Assembly: GCA_963743595.1 (NCBI GenBank)
Contig: CAVURW010000032.1
Location: 1 to 32,919, forward strand
Direction of reading: 5' to 3'
DNA length: 32,919 nucleotides
From: CAVURW01 sp963743595
GTDB taxonomy: Bacteria > Verrucomicrobiota > Verrucomicrobiia > Methylacidiphilales > UBA1321
Positions 8,278-15,756 of the stretch are shown piece after piece. Made by a program: the position numbers and the translations under genes. The notes beneath the pieces were generated by a model, which saw nothing but the letters and a program-made list of their open reading frames with translations, had not been told where the DNA came from and ran no database searches. The first letter of the stretch is position 1. Each line of letters opens with the position of its first letter.

Positions 8278-10866
8278 CTACTTTTCCTTCTGAGCGAACA
8301 CTCCGTTCCAATCGGCACCGAGCTCCGTTTGCGACATCGCTTCGCAACGGCGTGCCATCATGGGCGCGGCGAGGTCGGTGGGATCGTGGGACGCGGCTTG
8401 AAGAAATAGCGAGCGTGCTTCGGCGAAATCGGTCTGGAAATATTTGAGGAGCGCGGATTGGTAGAGATCGCGCGCGCACAGTCGATGGTCGGCCAGGGAT
8501 TTACGGCGGCCCAAGAGTTGGTAGATATCGAGCGCACCGGATCGACCGACGACAGCGACGCGATCGAGCCTGCGCCACTCCAGGTCACCTTCGGTTTTCG
8601 ATTGGATCGCGTGGCTGGCGATAATCGATGATCCGTAGGCTTTGTTGAGTGATTCCAACCGGCTCGTCGTATTGACCACGTCGCCGATCACGGTGTAGGC
8701 AAATCGCTCGGACGTTCCGATATTACCGACGAGTACGGTGCCCGAATGAAGGCCCACGCGGGTGGTGAACGGGTTGTCATTGGCAACCAATTCCTCCTGA
8801 ATTTGCAGTGCGGTAAGGCAGGCCGCTTGTTCGTGTTTAGGCAAGTCAAACGGTGCGTTGTAGAAGGCGAGCATGCCGTCGCCGATGAACTTATCGAGCG
8901 TACCGCCCTGACTCTTAACCTGATCGGCCAGGATATTGAAGTAGCTCGATAATTGAGTCACCAGCGCTTCTGGATGCCGGTTTTCGCTATAAGCCGTGAA
9001 GCCCTGAATATCTGAGAGCAGGATGGTTGCTTCCCGCAATTCTCCGCCGAGCGCGGCTTCTTTTCCGGATTGGAGGAGGAGTCGCACCAGGTCGCCGGGG
9101 ACGTACCGAAGGAACGAGCGCAGTCCCGTCTTCATCAGCTCAGACGACTCCGTGAGAATCTGGATCTCCTGAACAATAGATCGCGAGAGCCGTCCGGATT
9201 CGAGGTTGAAGTCTCCGATGAGCCGAAGTTCTTCACTCAGATCGACCAACGGATCGCTTATTAATTGTGCGATGAAGCGACCGATAATCATGGCGATGAC
9301 CGTGCCGAGCGCGATGGCAAACGAGAAGATCGCCCACAGCTCGTTACCTGGAGATAACGATGTCGTCGGAATTGCCGTGGCAATAAGCGGCGCATTTGTG
9401 GCATGCAGATCACGAATAATAACCACATACGGAATCGGGCCATCGACCGCGAATCGCGTCTCATTTTTGCTTTCAGCCGATTTATTTCGCATGGTTACGG
9501 CTTGTTGCACGATCTGTTTACGCTCGGGATCGTCCTTGGATGCGCTGATAAGATTTCCGTCAGGATCGATCAGCGCAACAAACTCATCCGTGTTGGCAAA
9601 CGAAGCAGCTCTCGCGACTTCTGCATCGAGTTTAGTCACGTAGAAAGTGATGAAAAACACCCCTGCAGGTTGGGTAGCACGTGGAGGTGTCCAACTGACC
9701 GCAGAGGTCAGAACGGGTGTGCCATCGGATAGAGTGGAGGATTTGGCCCACTGCACGCTTGTGGAGGCGAGCGTTTTAGCAAACCACTCCTGCTTTCGAG
9801 GGTCACCCGGAATCAGTCGGGAATCGGTAACGGGACTGAGTTTGTTTTGCTCATCTAGTGTCGATTTTGAGAGCACGCCGTCAGCGGTGCGCAGGTAGAG
9901 AAAGCGATGACTCGAGTCGTTGGGTTCAGCGCCAGCACCGGCCATGTTGCCCTGGAGATCGCAATAGTTGATGGTGCCGACGTCCTTCGAGAGCGTTCGC
10001 ATTGTTTCGGCGAAATCGAGTGCAAGCGATTGAGGATTTGAGATGGGCAGAAATCCGTCGCGCGCGCGGTAGACGATCTCCGGCAGCACTTGTTCAGAAG
10101 TGGAACCCAGGACGTTACTGAAGTGCCGCACCTGAAAGCTGTTATCCGTGTAGAGCTGAGCCGAGGCCTTAAACGCGATGACCAAGAAACAGAAGACGTA
10201 GAGCATTCGACCCGTGACGCCCAACACGACGAGGCAGATAAGCGCAAATGAGAGGGAGAGAATAGCCTTGAGGGTCAACGTTCTGCGGGCACGATGCTTA
10301 AACTCGCGTCGAACCAAAAGCGAGGCGGGGCGGGTATCGATCAGTCGCAGTCCCGAAACACGATCGCCGAGGGAGAGTTTTTTGGGATCGACGATGGAAT
10401 AGGCGAACGTCGCCACGCTCGTGATCAGCGTTAGCAGTACAAGGATGGAAGCGATCAAACGAATGCCGTCGTTATGTTCGGGCGCCAGAAAGAGCAGAAG
10501 GAGGCTGTAGAACGTGGGGGAACTGAATACGGATCTGATCAGAATACGGGCGAATCGATACGATTTCCCGCCGGTCTCGACCTTCAATCTCCAGCGAACG
10601 TGGCCGAATGTTCCTCCGATGAATGCGATGGAAAGCACCTCGTAGAAATAACGGACGATCATGTACCGAAAAATGAGAACACGGCCGGGGTAGGTGAAAT
10701 CGACGTTGCTCGAGGTGTGGAGGATAAACGCCGTGAGGTAGTTATTAACGATGACAAAAACCATCACCAAGAGCACGGAGAAGCAGAACAGCGTATCGAC
10801 GGTCCCGGCGGCAAGTCGGCGTTGCCAGGACGCAGGGCGAGCGGGCTCGTGTATTGCCGTGGTCAT
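8278..10866 (-). CDS. RDD-domain membrane protein fused to class III adenylate cyclase
   Basis: 862 residues. The N-terminal ~190 residues look like an RDD domain: the RRLAAGTVDTL helix, several membrane helices and the diagnostic KLSLGDRVSGLRLID segment. A further membrane helix pair, an extracytoplasmic sensor region (~residues 245-500, Cache-like by layout), another transmembrane helix and a HAMP-like stretch (DPLVDLSEELRLIGD) follow. The C-terminal catalytic domain starts near residue 595. Metal ligands are Asp619 (LLSDIQGFT) and Asp663 (KFIGDGMLAF), the adenine-selecting pair is Lys659 and Asp729, and the transition-state pair is Asn732 and Arg736 in VVNTTSRLES. All are intact, so ATP-to-cAMP activity is predicted. 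About 60 residues with a helical, TPR-like look follow the catalytic domain. It is the last gene of the minus-strand run, 63 bases after the GH43 stop. The sensed signal is unknown. Confidence 0.9.
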   Translation of the reverse strand: MTTAIHEPARPASWQRRLAAGTVDTLFCFSVLLVMVFVIVNNYLTAFILHTSSNVDFTYPGRVLIFRYMIVRYFYEVLSIAFIGGTFGHVRWRLKVETGGKSYRFARILIRSVFSSPTFYSLLLLFLAPEHNDGIRLIASILVLLTLITSVATFAYSIVDPKKLSLGDRVSGLRLIDTRPASLLVRREFKHRARRTLTLKAILSLSFALICLVVLGVTGRMLYVFCFLVIAFKASAQLYTDNSFQVRHFSNVLGSTSEQVLPEIVYRARDGFLPISNPQSLALDFAETMRTLSKDVGTINYCDLQGNMAGAGAEPNDSSHRFLYLRTADGVLSKSTLDEQNKLSPVTDSRLIPGDPRKQEWFAKTLASTSVQWAKSSTLSDGTPVLTSAVSWTPPRATQPAGVFFITFYVTKLDAEVARAASFANTDEFVALIDPDGNLISASKDDPERKQIVQQAVTMRNKSAESKNETRFAVDGPIPYVVIIRDLHATNAPLIATAIPTTSLSPGNELWAIFSFAIALGTVIAMIIGRFIAQLISDPLVDLSEELRLIGDFNLESGRLSRSIVQEIQILTESSELMKTGLRSFLRYVPGDLVRLLLQSGKEAALGGELREATILLSDIQGFTAYSENRHPEALVTQLSSYFNILADQVKSQGGTLDKFIGDGMLAFYNAPFDLPKHEQAACLTALQIQEELVANDNPFTTRVGLHSGTVLVGNIGTSERFAYTVIGDVVNTTSRLESLNKAYGSSIIASHAIQSKTEGDLEWRRLDRVAVVGRSGALDIYQLLGRRKSLADHRLCARDLYQSALLKYFQTDFAEARSLFLQAASHDPTDLAAPMMARRCEAMSQTELGADWNGVFAQKEK

Positions 10867-10929
10867 AATCCGCTCACGACCCTACTGAACGGATGGCCCT
10901 TGTCAAAACAGTCGATCAGCGGCGACCCA

Positions 10930-11856
10930 TTAAGGCTTCAATACCACGCCCGTCGTTGTGGGCGTTACTTCTTTAATCGTGCCGTCATCATTGTACTCCA
11001 GATAATCGGCGCAGACCTGACGTTGCCAGGTGGCTCCCGGAAAATTCGCGATGCGGTGGTAGAAAACGTACCATTGCGAACCGAACTTCGCGATTGAGCC
11101 GTGGATATTGCCGTCGCCGTTATCCAGGATGAGCGTGCCGCCATAGGTCCACGGCCCCATGATGTTTTTGGCCATGCTGTAGACCATGACCTGGTTCTTG
11201 TGCGGACCTTTGTAGGAACCGGTGGGGTAGGAGAGGTAGTAGATGCCGTTACGCTTATGGAGCCAGGGGCCTTCGCCGGAGTCTTTGACAGGAACCAAGG
11301 TGATGTCGCCATCGCGCGTGATCATGTCGGGCTTCAGCTTAAAGATGTGGAATACTCCGTTGCCAAAGACGAGGTAGGCTTGGCCATCGTCATCGATAAA
11401 CACGCAGGGATCAATCGCGCGGCCACCTTTGAAATCGCTACTAGAGACGAGCGGCTTGCCGAGCGGATCTTTAAACGGGCCGGTGGGTGAATCGGAAACC
11501 GCCACGCCGATGTCATCACCTTTGCCTCCAGGAACCGCGTAGTAGAGGTAATATTTCGCATCGCGCTGGATGCAATCAGGGGCCCACAAATTATCGTTTT
11601 TCCAGGTGAGGTCTTTTCGGGAAAACGCGACGCCGTTATCGGTCCAATTGACAAGATCCGTGGAGGAATAGACGTGGAAATCGTAAGTGGTCCAGGGCGA
11701 TTTCTCGGTCATTTCATCGTGGGTGCAATAGATGTAGAATTTGCCATTAAACTCGCGCACCGAGGGATCGGCGGCGCAATCGGTAAACAACGGATTGCCA
11801 GCGCGGACAAACGGCAGGGACAGAAGTACAAAAACCAGACCAAGCGGTAATCTCAT
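10930..11856 (-). CDS. Glycoside hydrolase family 43, secreted
   Basis: 308 residues from the ATG at 11856. A longer in-frame TTG start at 11892 exists, but only the ATG puts the signal peptide (MRLPLGLVFVLLSLPFVRA) at the N-terminus. The five-bladed propeller signatures of GH43 are present: general base Asp30 in CAADPSV, pKa-tuning Asp149 in AIDPCVFIDDDG, and general acid Glu195 in SGEGPWLHKRNG. GNIHGSIAKFG supplies the conserved His region. The family cleaves alpha-L-arabinofuranosyl or beta-D-xylosyl bonds with inversion; the exact substrate (arabinan, xylan side chains) cannot be fixed from sequence reading. Predicted periplasmic or secreted. It lies between the PAP2 gene and the cyclase gene on the same strand. 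Confidence 0.88.
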   Translation of the reverse strand: MRLPLGLVFVLLSLPFVRAGNPLFTDCAADPSVREFNGKFYIYCTHDEMTEKSPWTTYDFHVYSSTDLVNWTDNGVAFSRKDLTWKNDNLWAPDCIQRDAKYYLYYAVPGGKGDDIGVAVSDSPTGPFKDPLGKPLVSSSDFKGGRAIDPCVFIDDDGQAYLVFGNGVFHIFKLKPDMITRDGDITLVPVKDSGEGPWLHKRNGIYYLSYPTGSYKGPHKNQVMVYSMAKNIMGPWTYGGTLILDNGDGNIHGSIAKFGSQWYVFYHRIANFPGATWQRQVCADYLEYNDDGTIKEVTPTTTGVVLKP

Positions 11857-11925
11857 GCAATAGCGACTACGCAGTACTGGGAGGAACGTCAAGAGGATAG
11901 GGAGAGTTCCCGTTAACTAACGTCG

Positions 11926-12657
11926 TCACCGTTTCGGAAGCGGCCCCGTAGCGGCTCGCCCGACCAGCAGGCCACCGATAATTCCGACCATCATTCCGAC
12001 AGCGATATCCGACGGGTAATGGCGACGCAGATCCATCCGCGCCCAGCAGACCGAGGCGGCGAAGACGGTGGCTGCAGTGCCGATTGGGGGATTGATGATG
12101 AGCAGCGCGGTGGCCGTGCCGAACGATGTGGCCGCGTGGCCGGAGGGGAAGCTCTGGTAATCGCCCCACCACGTGAAGCGTGGCCCGTAAAAGGTATCGA
12201 CGATGCCCTTGGCGGGATCCACCGCCGATGGGCGCGGTCGACCCATTGTGAGCCGGAACGCGTCGTTAAAAAGGCCGGTCAGGCTCGCGCCGATGAAGCA
12301 GGCCATGGCGACGCGTCGCCAGTGGCGACGTCGAGAGGGAACACGGAGCAGGGCGGAATTGATCCACAGAAGAATCGCGAACGGGACCGAGTAGGTTTGG
12401 TAATCGCCCCAGTAACTGCAGAATCGGGCGAACTGATTGGCTACGGGGTTCTCCACATGAACCAAGCGCAGAATGTTTTCGTCGTTATGCCACGCCCAGA
12501 CCCCCAGGCATGCTGTAAAAATCGCGGCGATTAGAATCGACCAGCGGTAGTAGGCGGCAAGCAGAAGGCTGTGCCAGGTGATCACGCGACCTCTGGCAAT
12601 TGCAGCGAGAATGAAAGGGAAGCAGCGCTTCCAATACGGCGAGCGGACGAGCTTCAC
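11926..12657 (-). CDS. PAP2 family phosphatase, integral membrane
   Basis: 243 residues, GTG start at 12657. The three phosphatidic-acid-phosphatase motifs are visible: RLTMGRPRP (residues 135-143), PSGHAATSF (171-179, His174) and RMDLRRHYPSDIAVG (207-221, Arg207 and His213). About six hydrophobic segments surround them. The catalytic His pair implies phosphomonoester or diphosphate hydrolysis of a lipid substrate at the membrane, for example undecaprenyl diphosphate or phosphatidylglycerol phosphate; which one is not decidable. The start codon overlaps the mscL stop by one base (TAGTG on the minus strand), so translation is probably coupled to mscL. Confidence 0.88.
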   Translation of the reverse strand: MKLVRSPYWKRCFPFILAAIARGRVITWHSLLLAAYYRWSILIAAIFTACLGVWAWHNDENILRLVHVENPVANQFARFCSYWGDYQTYSVPFAILLWINSALLRVPSRRRHWRRVAMACFIGASLTGLFNDAFRLTMGRPRPSAVDPAKGIVDTFYGPRFTWWGDYQSFPSGHAATSFGTATALLIINPPIGTAATVFAASVCWARMDLRRHYPSDIAVGMMVGIIGGLLVGRAATGPLPKR

Positions 12658-13103
12658 TACTTGTTACGGAGGAGATCGCGAATTTCTGTCAGGAGGACGA
12701 CTTCCGGTGCAGGCGCGGGGGCGGGCTTATCGGCTTCTGCGCTCGCTAGGCGGCGCTTGAGGATATTGCTGCCTTTGACCACGAGAAAAATCACGAACGA
12801 GACGATGAGGAAGCTGATAACGGCGTTGATGAAATTGCCGTAGGTGATCAGAACCGCAGGGTGAAGAACAGGCGGGTCGGTCGGCTTGGCATTTGCTGCG
12901 GCGGCGTAGTATTCGGGGCGAAGGGTAATGCTCAGCGAGGCGAAATCAATGCCGCTGGTGAGGTAGCCGATGGGTGGCGTGATGATATCTTTGACGAGCG
13001 AATTAACGATGGAGGTGAAGGCTCCGCCGATGACGACGCCGACAGCGAGATCGAGCACATTGCCGCGCGCGATAAACTCTTGAAATTCTTTAATTATGCT
13101 CAT
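12657..13103 (-). CDS. mscL: Large-conductance mechanosensitive channel MscL
   Basis: 148 residues, typical for the family. The N-terminal amphipathic helix (MSIIKEFQEFIARGN) is followed by the pore helix with LDLAVGVVIGGAFTSIVNSL and the KDIITPPIG turn, a periplasmic loop (~50-90), TM2 (ITYGNFINAVISFLIVSF) and a C-terminal cytoplasmic helix after an Ala/Pro linker (PAPAPAPEVVLLTEIRDLL). The homopentamer opens under membrane tension and releases solutes in hypo-osmotic shock. The sequence before the ATG is C-rich and has no clear Shine-Dalgarno. It lies 30 bases after the YmdB-type gene and overlaps the PAP2 start. Confidence 0.96.
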   Translation of the reverse strand: MSIIKEFQEFIARGNVLDLAVGVVIGGAFTSIVNSLVKDIITPPIGYLTSGIDFASLSITLRPEYYAAAANAKPTDPPVLHPAVLITYGNFINAVISFLIVSFVIFLVVKGSNILKRRLASAEADKPAPAPAPEVVLLTEIRDLLRNK

Positions 13104-13133
13104 GGGGTAAAGGGGTAGGGCTCGATTTGTAGT

Positions 13134-13937
13134 TTAGACGTTTGGATCAGGGAGGGTAACCTTTTCTTGGATGCGTTCAATGCGTTTCGCGCGACCGGTC
13201 GCATCGTCGGTTTCGACAAACACGCCGTCGGCTTGAAGACCTTCCCGAGCGATATAGAATTTATTAGGCAACAGGGTCTTGTACTTTTGCACGACGCTGG
13301 TGATATCGCGCCCGATCACGGAGTCATGGGAGCCACAGAATCCAGCGTCGGTGAGATACGCCGTGCCGCCTGGCAGGATCTGTTCATCGGCGGTCTGGAC
13401 ATGGGTATGCGTTCCCACAACGAGGCTGACGAGGCCATCCATCGAGCGACCAAACGCGATCTTTTCTGAGGTCGCTTCTGCATGAAAATCGACGAGGATG
13501 GACGTTGCACCCTCCTGTCGCATGCGAATGATTTCGGGTTCCGCCAGCAAGAAGGGGTTATCGACCTGTGGCGTCATGAAGGTGCGACCCAGGAGATTCA
13601 GAACACCGATTTTCTTTCCATTACCACTGACGACCACAGAGCCGGTGCCAGGAGTACCCTCCGGGTAATTCAGCGGGCGAATGAGTCGCGGTTCCTGGTA
13701 AAAGAACGGCATGATATCGCGTTGATCCCAGGCGTGATCTCCGAGCGTAACCACATCGGCACCGGCACGCATGAGATCGATCGCGAGTTTGGGCGTAATG
13801 CCACTGCCACCGGCGGCGTTCTCCCCGTTAACGATGAAGAAATCGGGTTCGAATCTGTTGCGTAGGATGGGGATGACGGCTCTGATGGTGTCGCGACCTG
13901 GCTCACCGACGACGTCACCCAGAAAGACAAATTTCAT
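13134..13937 (-). CDS. YmdB/TIGR00282-family metallophosphoesterase
   Basis: 267 residues, the family's usual length. Metal-site motifs are Asp8 (FLGDVVGEPG), Glu39-Asn40 (VNGENAAGG), His68 (TLGDHAWD), His152 (DFHAEATSEK), and His177 and His179 (VGTHTHVQTADEQILPGGTAYLTD). In Bacillus YmdB, a 2',3'-cyclic nucleotide phosphodiesterase, position 67 is Asn (GNH), whereas here it is Asp67. Cytoplasmic, with a dinuclear metal centre expected. It lies 57 bases downstream of the TPR gene and directly before mscL in the minus-strand run; the often-linked rny gene is not present. Substrate in this organism unknown. Confidence 0.92.
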   Translation of the reverse strand: MKFVFLGDVVGEPGRDTIRAVIPILRNRFEPDFFIVNGENAAGGSGITPKLAIDLMRAGADVVTLGDHAWDQRDIMPFFYQEPRLIRPLNYPEGTPGTGSVVVSGNGKKIGVLNLLGRTFMTPQVDNPFLLAEPEIIRMRQEGATSILVDFHAEATSEKIAFGRSMDGLVSLVVGTHTHVQTADEQILPGGTAYLTDAGFCGSHDSVIGRDITSVVQKYKTLLPNKFYIAREGLQADGVFVETDDATGRAKRIERIQEKVTLPDPNV

Positions 13938-13994
13938 GGGGCAGTAACTTAAGGTAGCAACTGGAAATAGGCGAGGGGGAAGTCAGACCGAACT

Positions 13995-14714
13995 TTACTT
14001 GCTCGGGGAAGGCTTGGGCGGAGTGGCCGGCTCACTAGGTTTCGGGGAAGGAGAAACGGCGGGAACCGGCGATGGCGTGTGGGTCAAGCTGAGTGCGATG
14101 GAATTCAGTTCGTGCTTAAAGAGACCGCTCATTCCAGGTGTTTCCTTTGTTTCGAGGGGCGGGGCTTCCTGGAGAATTGTCTTTAACGCGGTGACGTCAC
14201 CCTTCTGCTGGCAAATGCAGGCAGCTTGGAGCCATGCGTAGGAGGAGTAAGGCGATTTATCGGCGCGCCGTGCAATCTGGAGGAACAGTGTCTCGGCGTC
14301 GTCCAACTTCCCCGCTGCTTCGAGGGCGCAGGCTTTACCGACCTCCGCACTTTCGTGAAGGGGATGATTCGGAAAGCTATCGAGCAGGCGTTGGTCGACC
14401 TGAATCGCACTAGTGAAATCGCCAGAAGCGTAGTCGTCTTGACCGGCCAGGATCAGGGCACGTGCGGCGGGGTCCGTACCTGGGAAAGTATCGGCGACCT
14501 TGATTTTATCTGCGGCGGTCTTAGCGTTCTGGAGGGCTTGGTTCGCTTGGTCGTTGAGTTCACTAACGACCTCGACGTGCCAGGTGTAAAGGCCTGCTGT
14601 GCCGAAGATGACGATGGCGACCGCCCCAATGATCGCCATGTAAATGCGCCATGGGATCGAGTCTGAATCGACTAGATTGGTAAAATCGTTAGAGCCAAAC
14701 TGAATTTTGGTCAT
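13995..14714 (-). CDS. Single-pass membrane protein with TPR-like repeats
   Basis: 239 residues: a short cytoplasmic N-terminus (~23 residues), one transmembrane helix (~24-45, IYMAIIGAVAIVIFGTAGLY), then alpha-helical TPR-like repeats (~80-185, with AEVGKACALEAAGKLDDAETLFLQIA as the clearest unit) and a Pro/Ser/Lys-rich tail from ~210. The layout is that of YfgM-type or Tol/Pal-type periplasmic TPR adaptors, which bind envelope partners; no partner is shown here. It follows rpmG by about 70 bases on the same strand. Function unassigned. Confidence 0.75.
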   Translation of the reverse strand: MTKIQFGSNDFTNLVDSDSIPWRIYMAIIGAVAIVIFGTAGLYTWHVEVVSELNDQANQALQNAKTAADKIKVADTFPGTDPAARALILAGQDDYASGDFTSAIQVDQRLLDSFPNHPLHESAEVGKACALEAAGKLDDAETLFLQIARRADKSPYSSYAWLQAACICQQKGDVTALKTILQEAPPLETKETPGMSGLFKHELNSIALSLTHTPSPVPAVSPSPKPSEPATPPKPSPSK

Positions 14715-14761
14715 CGGAAGAAGTCTTATCTGTGTGGAAGCTCTCCCCAGTCGGCCATCAC

Positions 14762-14784
14762 CTGCTGGGTCCAGCGATACCCGA
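14762..14784. repeat. Hairpin between rpmG and the TPR gene, related to the GGGTCCAGCG repeat
   Basis: GCTGG-GT-CCAGC (14764-14775) is an inverted repeat flanked by GGGT/ACCC pairing. It shares the 10-base core GGGTCCAGCG with the palindromic repeats near 2178-2187. It may be a decayed member of that family, or an attenuator after rpmG. There is no T tract, so I do not call it a terminator. Confidence 0.35.
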
Positions 14785-14949
14785 CTACTTCTTTTCTTTG
14801 TGAAGCGTGCGACGACGAAGATTGGGGTTATACTTCATTCGTTCCAAGCGACCTTGCTGGAGCTTTTTGTTTTTAGTAGAGAAATAACGTGAGGGAGCCG
14901 CGCCTTCTTTGGCTGCTTCCGTGCACTCGAGAATAACTTGTTCGCGCAT
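14785..14949 (-). CDS. rpmG: 50S ribosomal protein bL33
   Basis: 54 residues, ATG at 14949, TAG at 14785-14787. The translation starts MREQVILECTEAAKEGAAPS, continues RYFSTKNKKLQQ, and ends with MKYNPNLRRRTLHKEKK, which is the conserved bL33 pattern (YxTxKNK and KKYNPxLRRHTxxKE). Only one Cys (Cys9) is present, so this is the zinc-free C-minus form. It binds 23S rRNA near the E site. It sits 69 bases after the secreted-protein gene and before the TPR gene. The usual secE/nusG or rpmB neighbours are absent. Confidence 0.95.
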   Translation of the reverse strand: MREQVILECTEAAKEGAAPSRYFSTKNKKLQQGRLERMKYNPNLRRRTLHKEKK

Positions 14950-15018
14950 AAGAGAAAGTCCGATTTGTGGAGCCTGGAAGAATGCGTAAGGCGTGGGAGG
15001 ATGTCAAGGAGAAATGCT

Positions 15019-15756
15019 CTACTGCTTTGGCGCGTCTGGATCGGCCGCGTTCGTGGCGCTGTCCTTGATGAGGTTGAAATCGAGTTGCCCTTGGGCGTTC
15101 TTGAAGATGAAAATCATGCAGCGAAGGTCCTGCTTAGCCGCCCATTTAACACCAGCGAACGGTGTCGTGTCAGAGCCGGAGTAAAGCGCCATCAGGATCT
15201 TTCCGTTTTCGCCTTGTGGGGTGATCACTTTGCTTTCACCCGGTTTAATTGTGATCGCGTCCTTGTTGAAGGTTCCGCTCACCGGCGTGTCAGAGGCGTC
15301 GAAGAGTCGAAAGGAGCCACTGGGAAACGAGGCCGGATCATCCATGTAGACATTGACCTGGAATTTCCCGGCACCGAGCGGCACAAAGAAGAGGAGCGGT
15401 AGATTCGGAGAGGAAGTGAGATCGACGACTGCGACCGTTTGATAGAGTTTCCCAACGTGCCTGACAAAGTAGAGTTCCTTGGATTTGTCATAGGGAATGA
15501 ACCCTGAGCGGCAGACAATGGGGACATGAATTTCGGCTTCCGTGTAGCTCGGGTCTGGAATGGACTGGCCGGGGTTTTGCGGATCGGGTTGCGGTGGCGG
15601 TTGTTGAGCCAGGAACAGGTCGTCGATCGGAGCGGTGCACGTGATCGCCCGGAAATGGCATTTGTTTGGGTCGTTACTGTTCTGAGCGCGGGCTAACCCG
15701 AAGACAAGAACAGACGCGACGAGACACCGGAAAAGAGCCACCACTCTAGAGTTCAT
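15019..15756 (-). CDS. Secreted protein of unknown function, coupled to the vA gene
   Basis: 245 residues with a signal peptide (residues 1-24, VVALFRCLVASVLVFGLARA then Q). The mature part carries four Cys (33, 40, 82, 213), possibly two disulfides, a Pro/Gln-rich linker (50-70) and a mainly beta-strand region with phrases such as ELYFVRHVGKLYQTVAVVDL and LLFFVPLGAGKFQVNVYMDD. I do not recognise a family. The ATG (15754-15756) lies inside the last codons of the upstream vA gene, an 11-base overlap, so the two proteins are very probably co-translated. A role together with the pseudopilin-like vA protein is an inference from this coupling only. Confidence 0.75.
   Translation of the reverse strand: MNSRVVALFRCLVASVLVFGLARAQNSNDPNKCHFRAITCTAPIDDLFLAQQPPPQPDPQNPGQSIPDPSYTEAEIHVPIVCRSGFIPYDKSKELYFVRHVGKLYQTVAVVDLTSSPNLPLLFFVPLGAGKFQVNVYMDDPASFPSGSFRLFDASDTPVSGTFNKDAITIKPGESKVITPQGENGKILMALYSGSDTTPFAGVKWAAKQDLRCMIFIFKNAQGQLDFNLIKDSATNAADPDAPKQ

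Noticed and set aside
14715..14784. Possible tRNA next to rpmG
   Set aside because: A tRNA gene is common beside rpmG, but neither strand folds as a cloverleaf: there is no T-loop GTTCRA motif and the length is too short.
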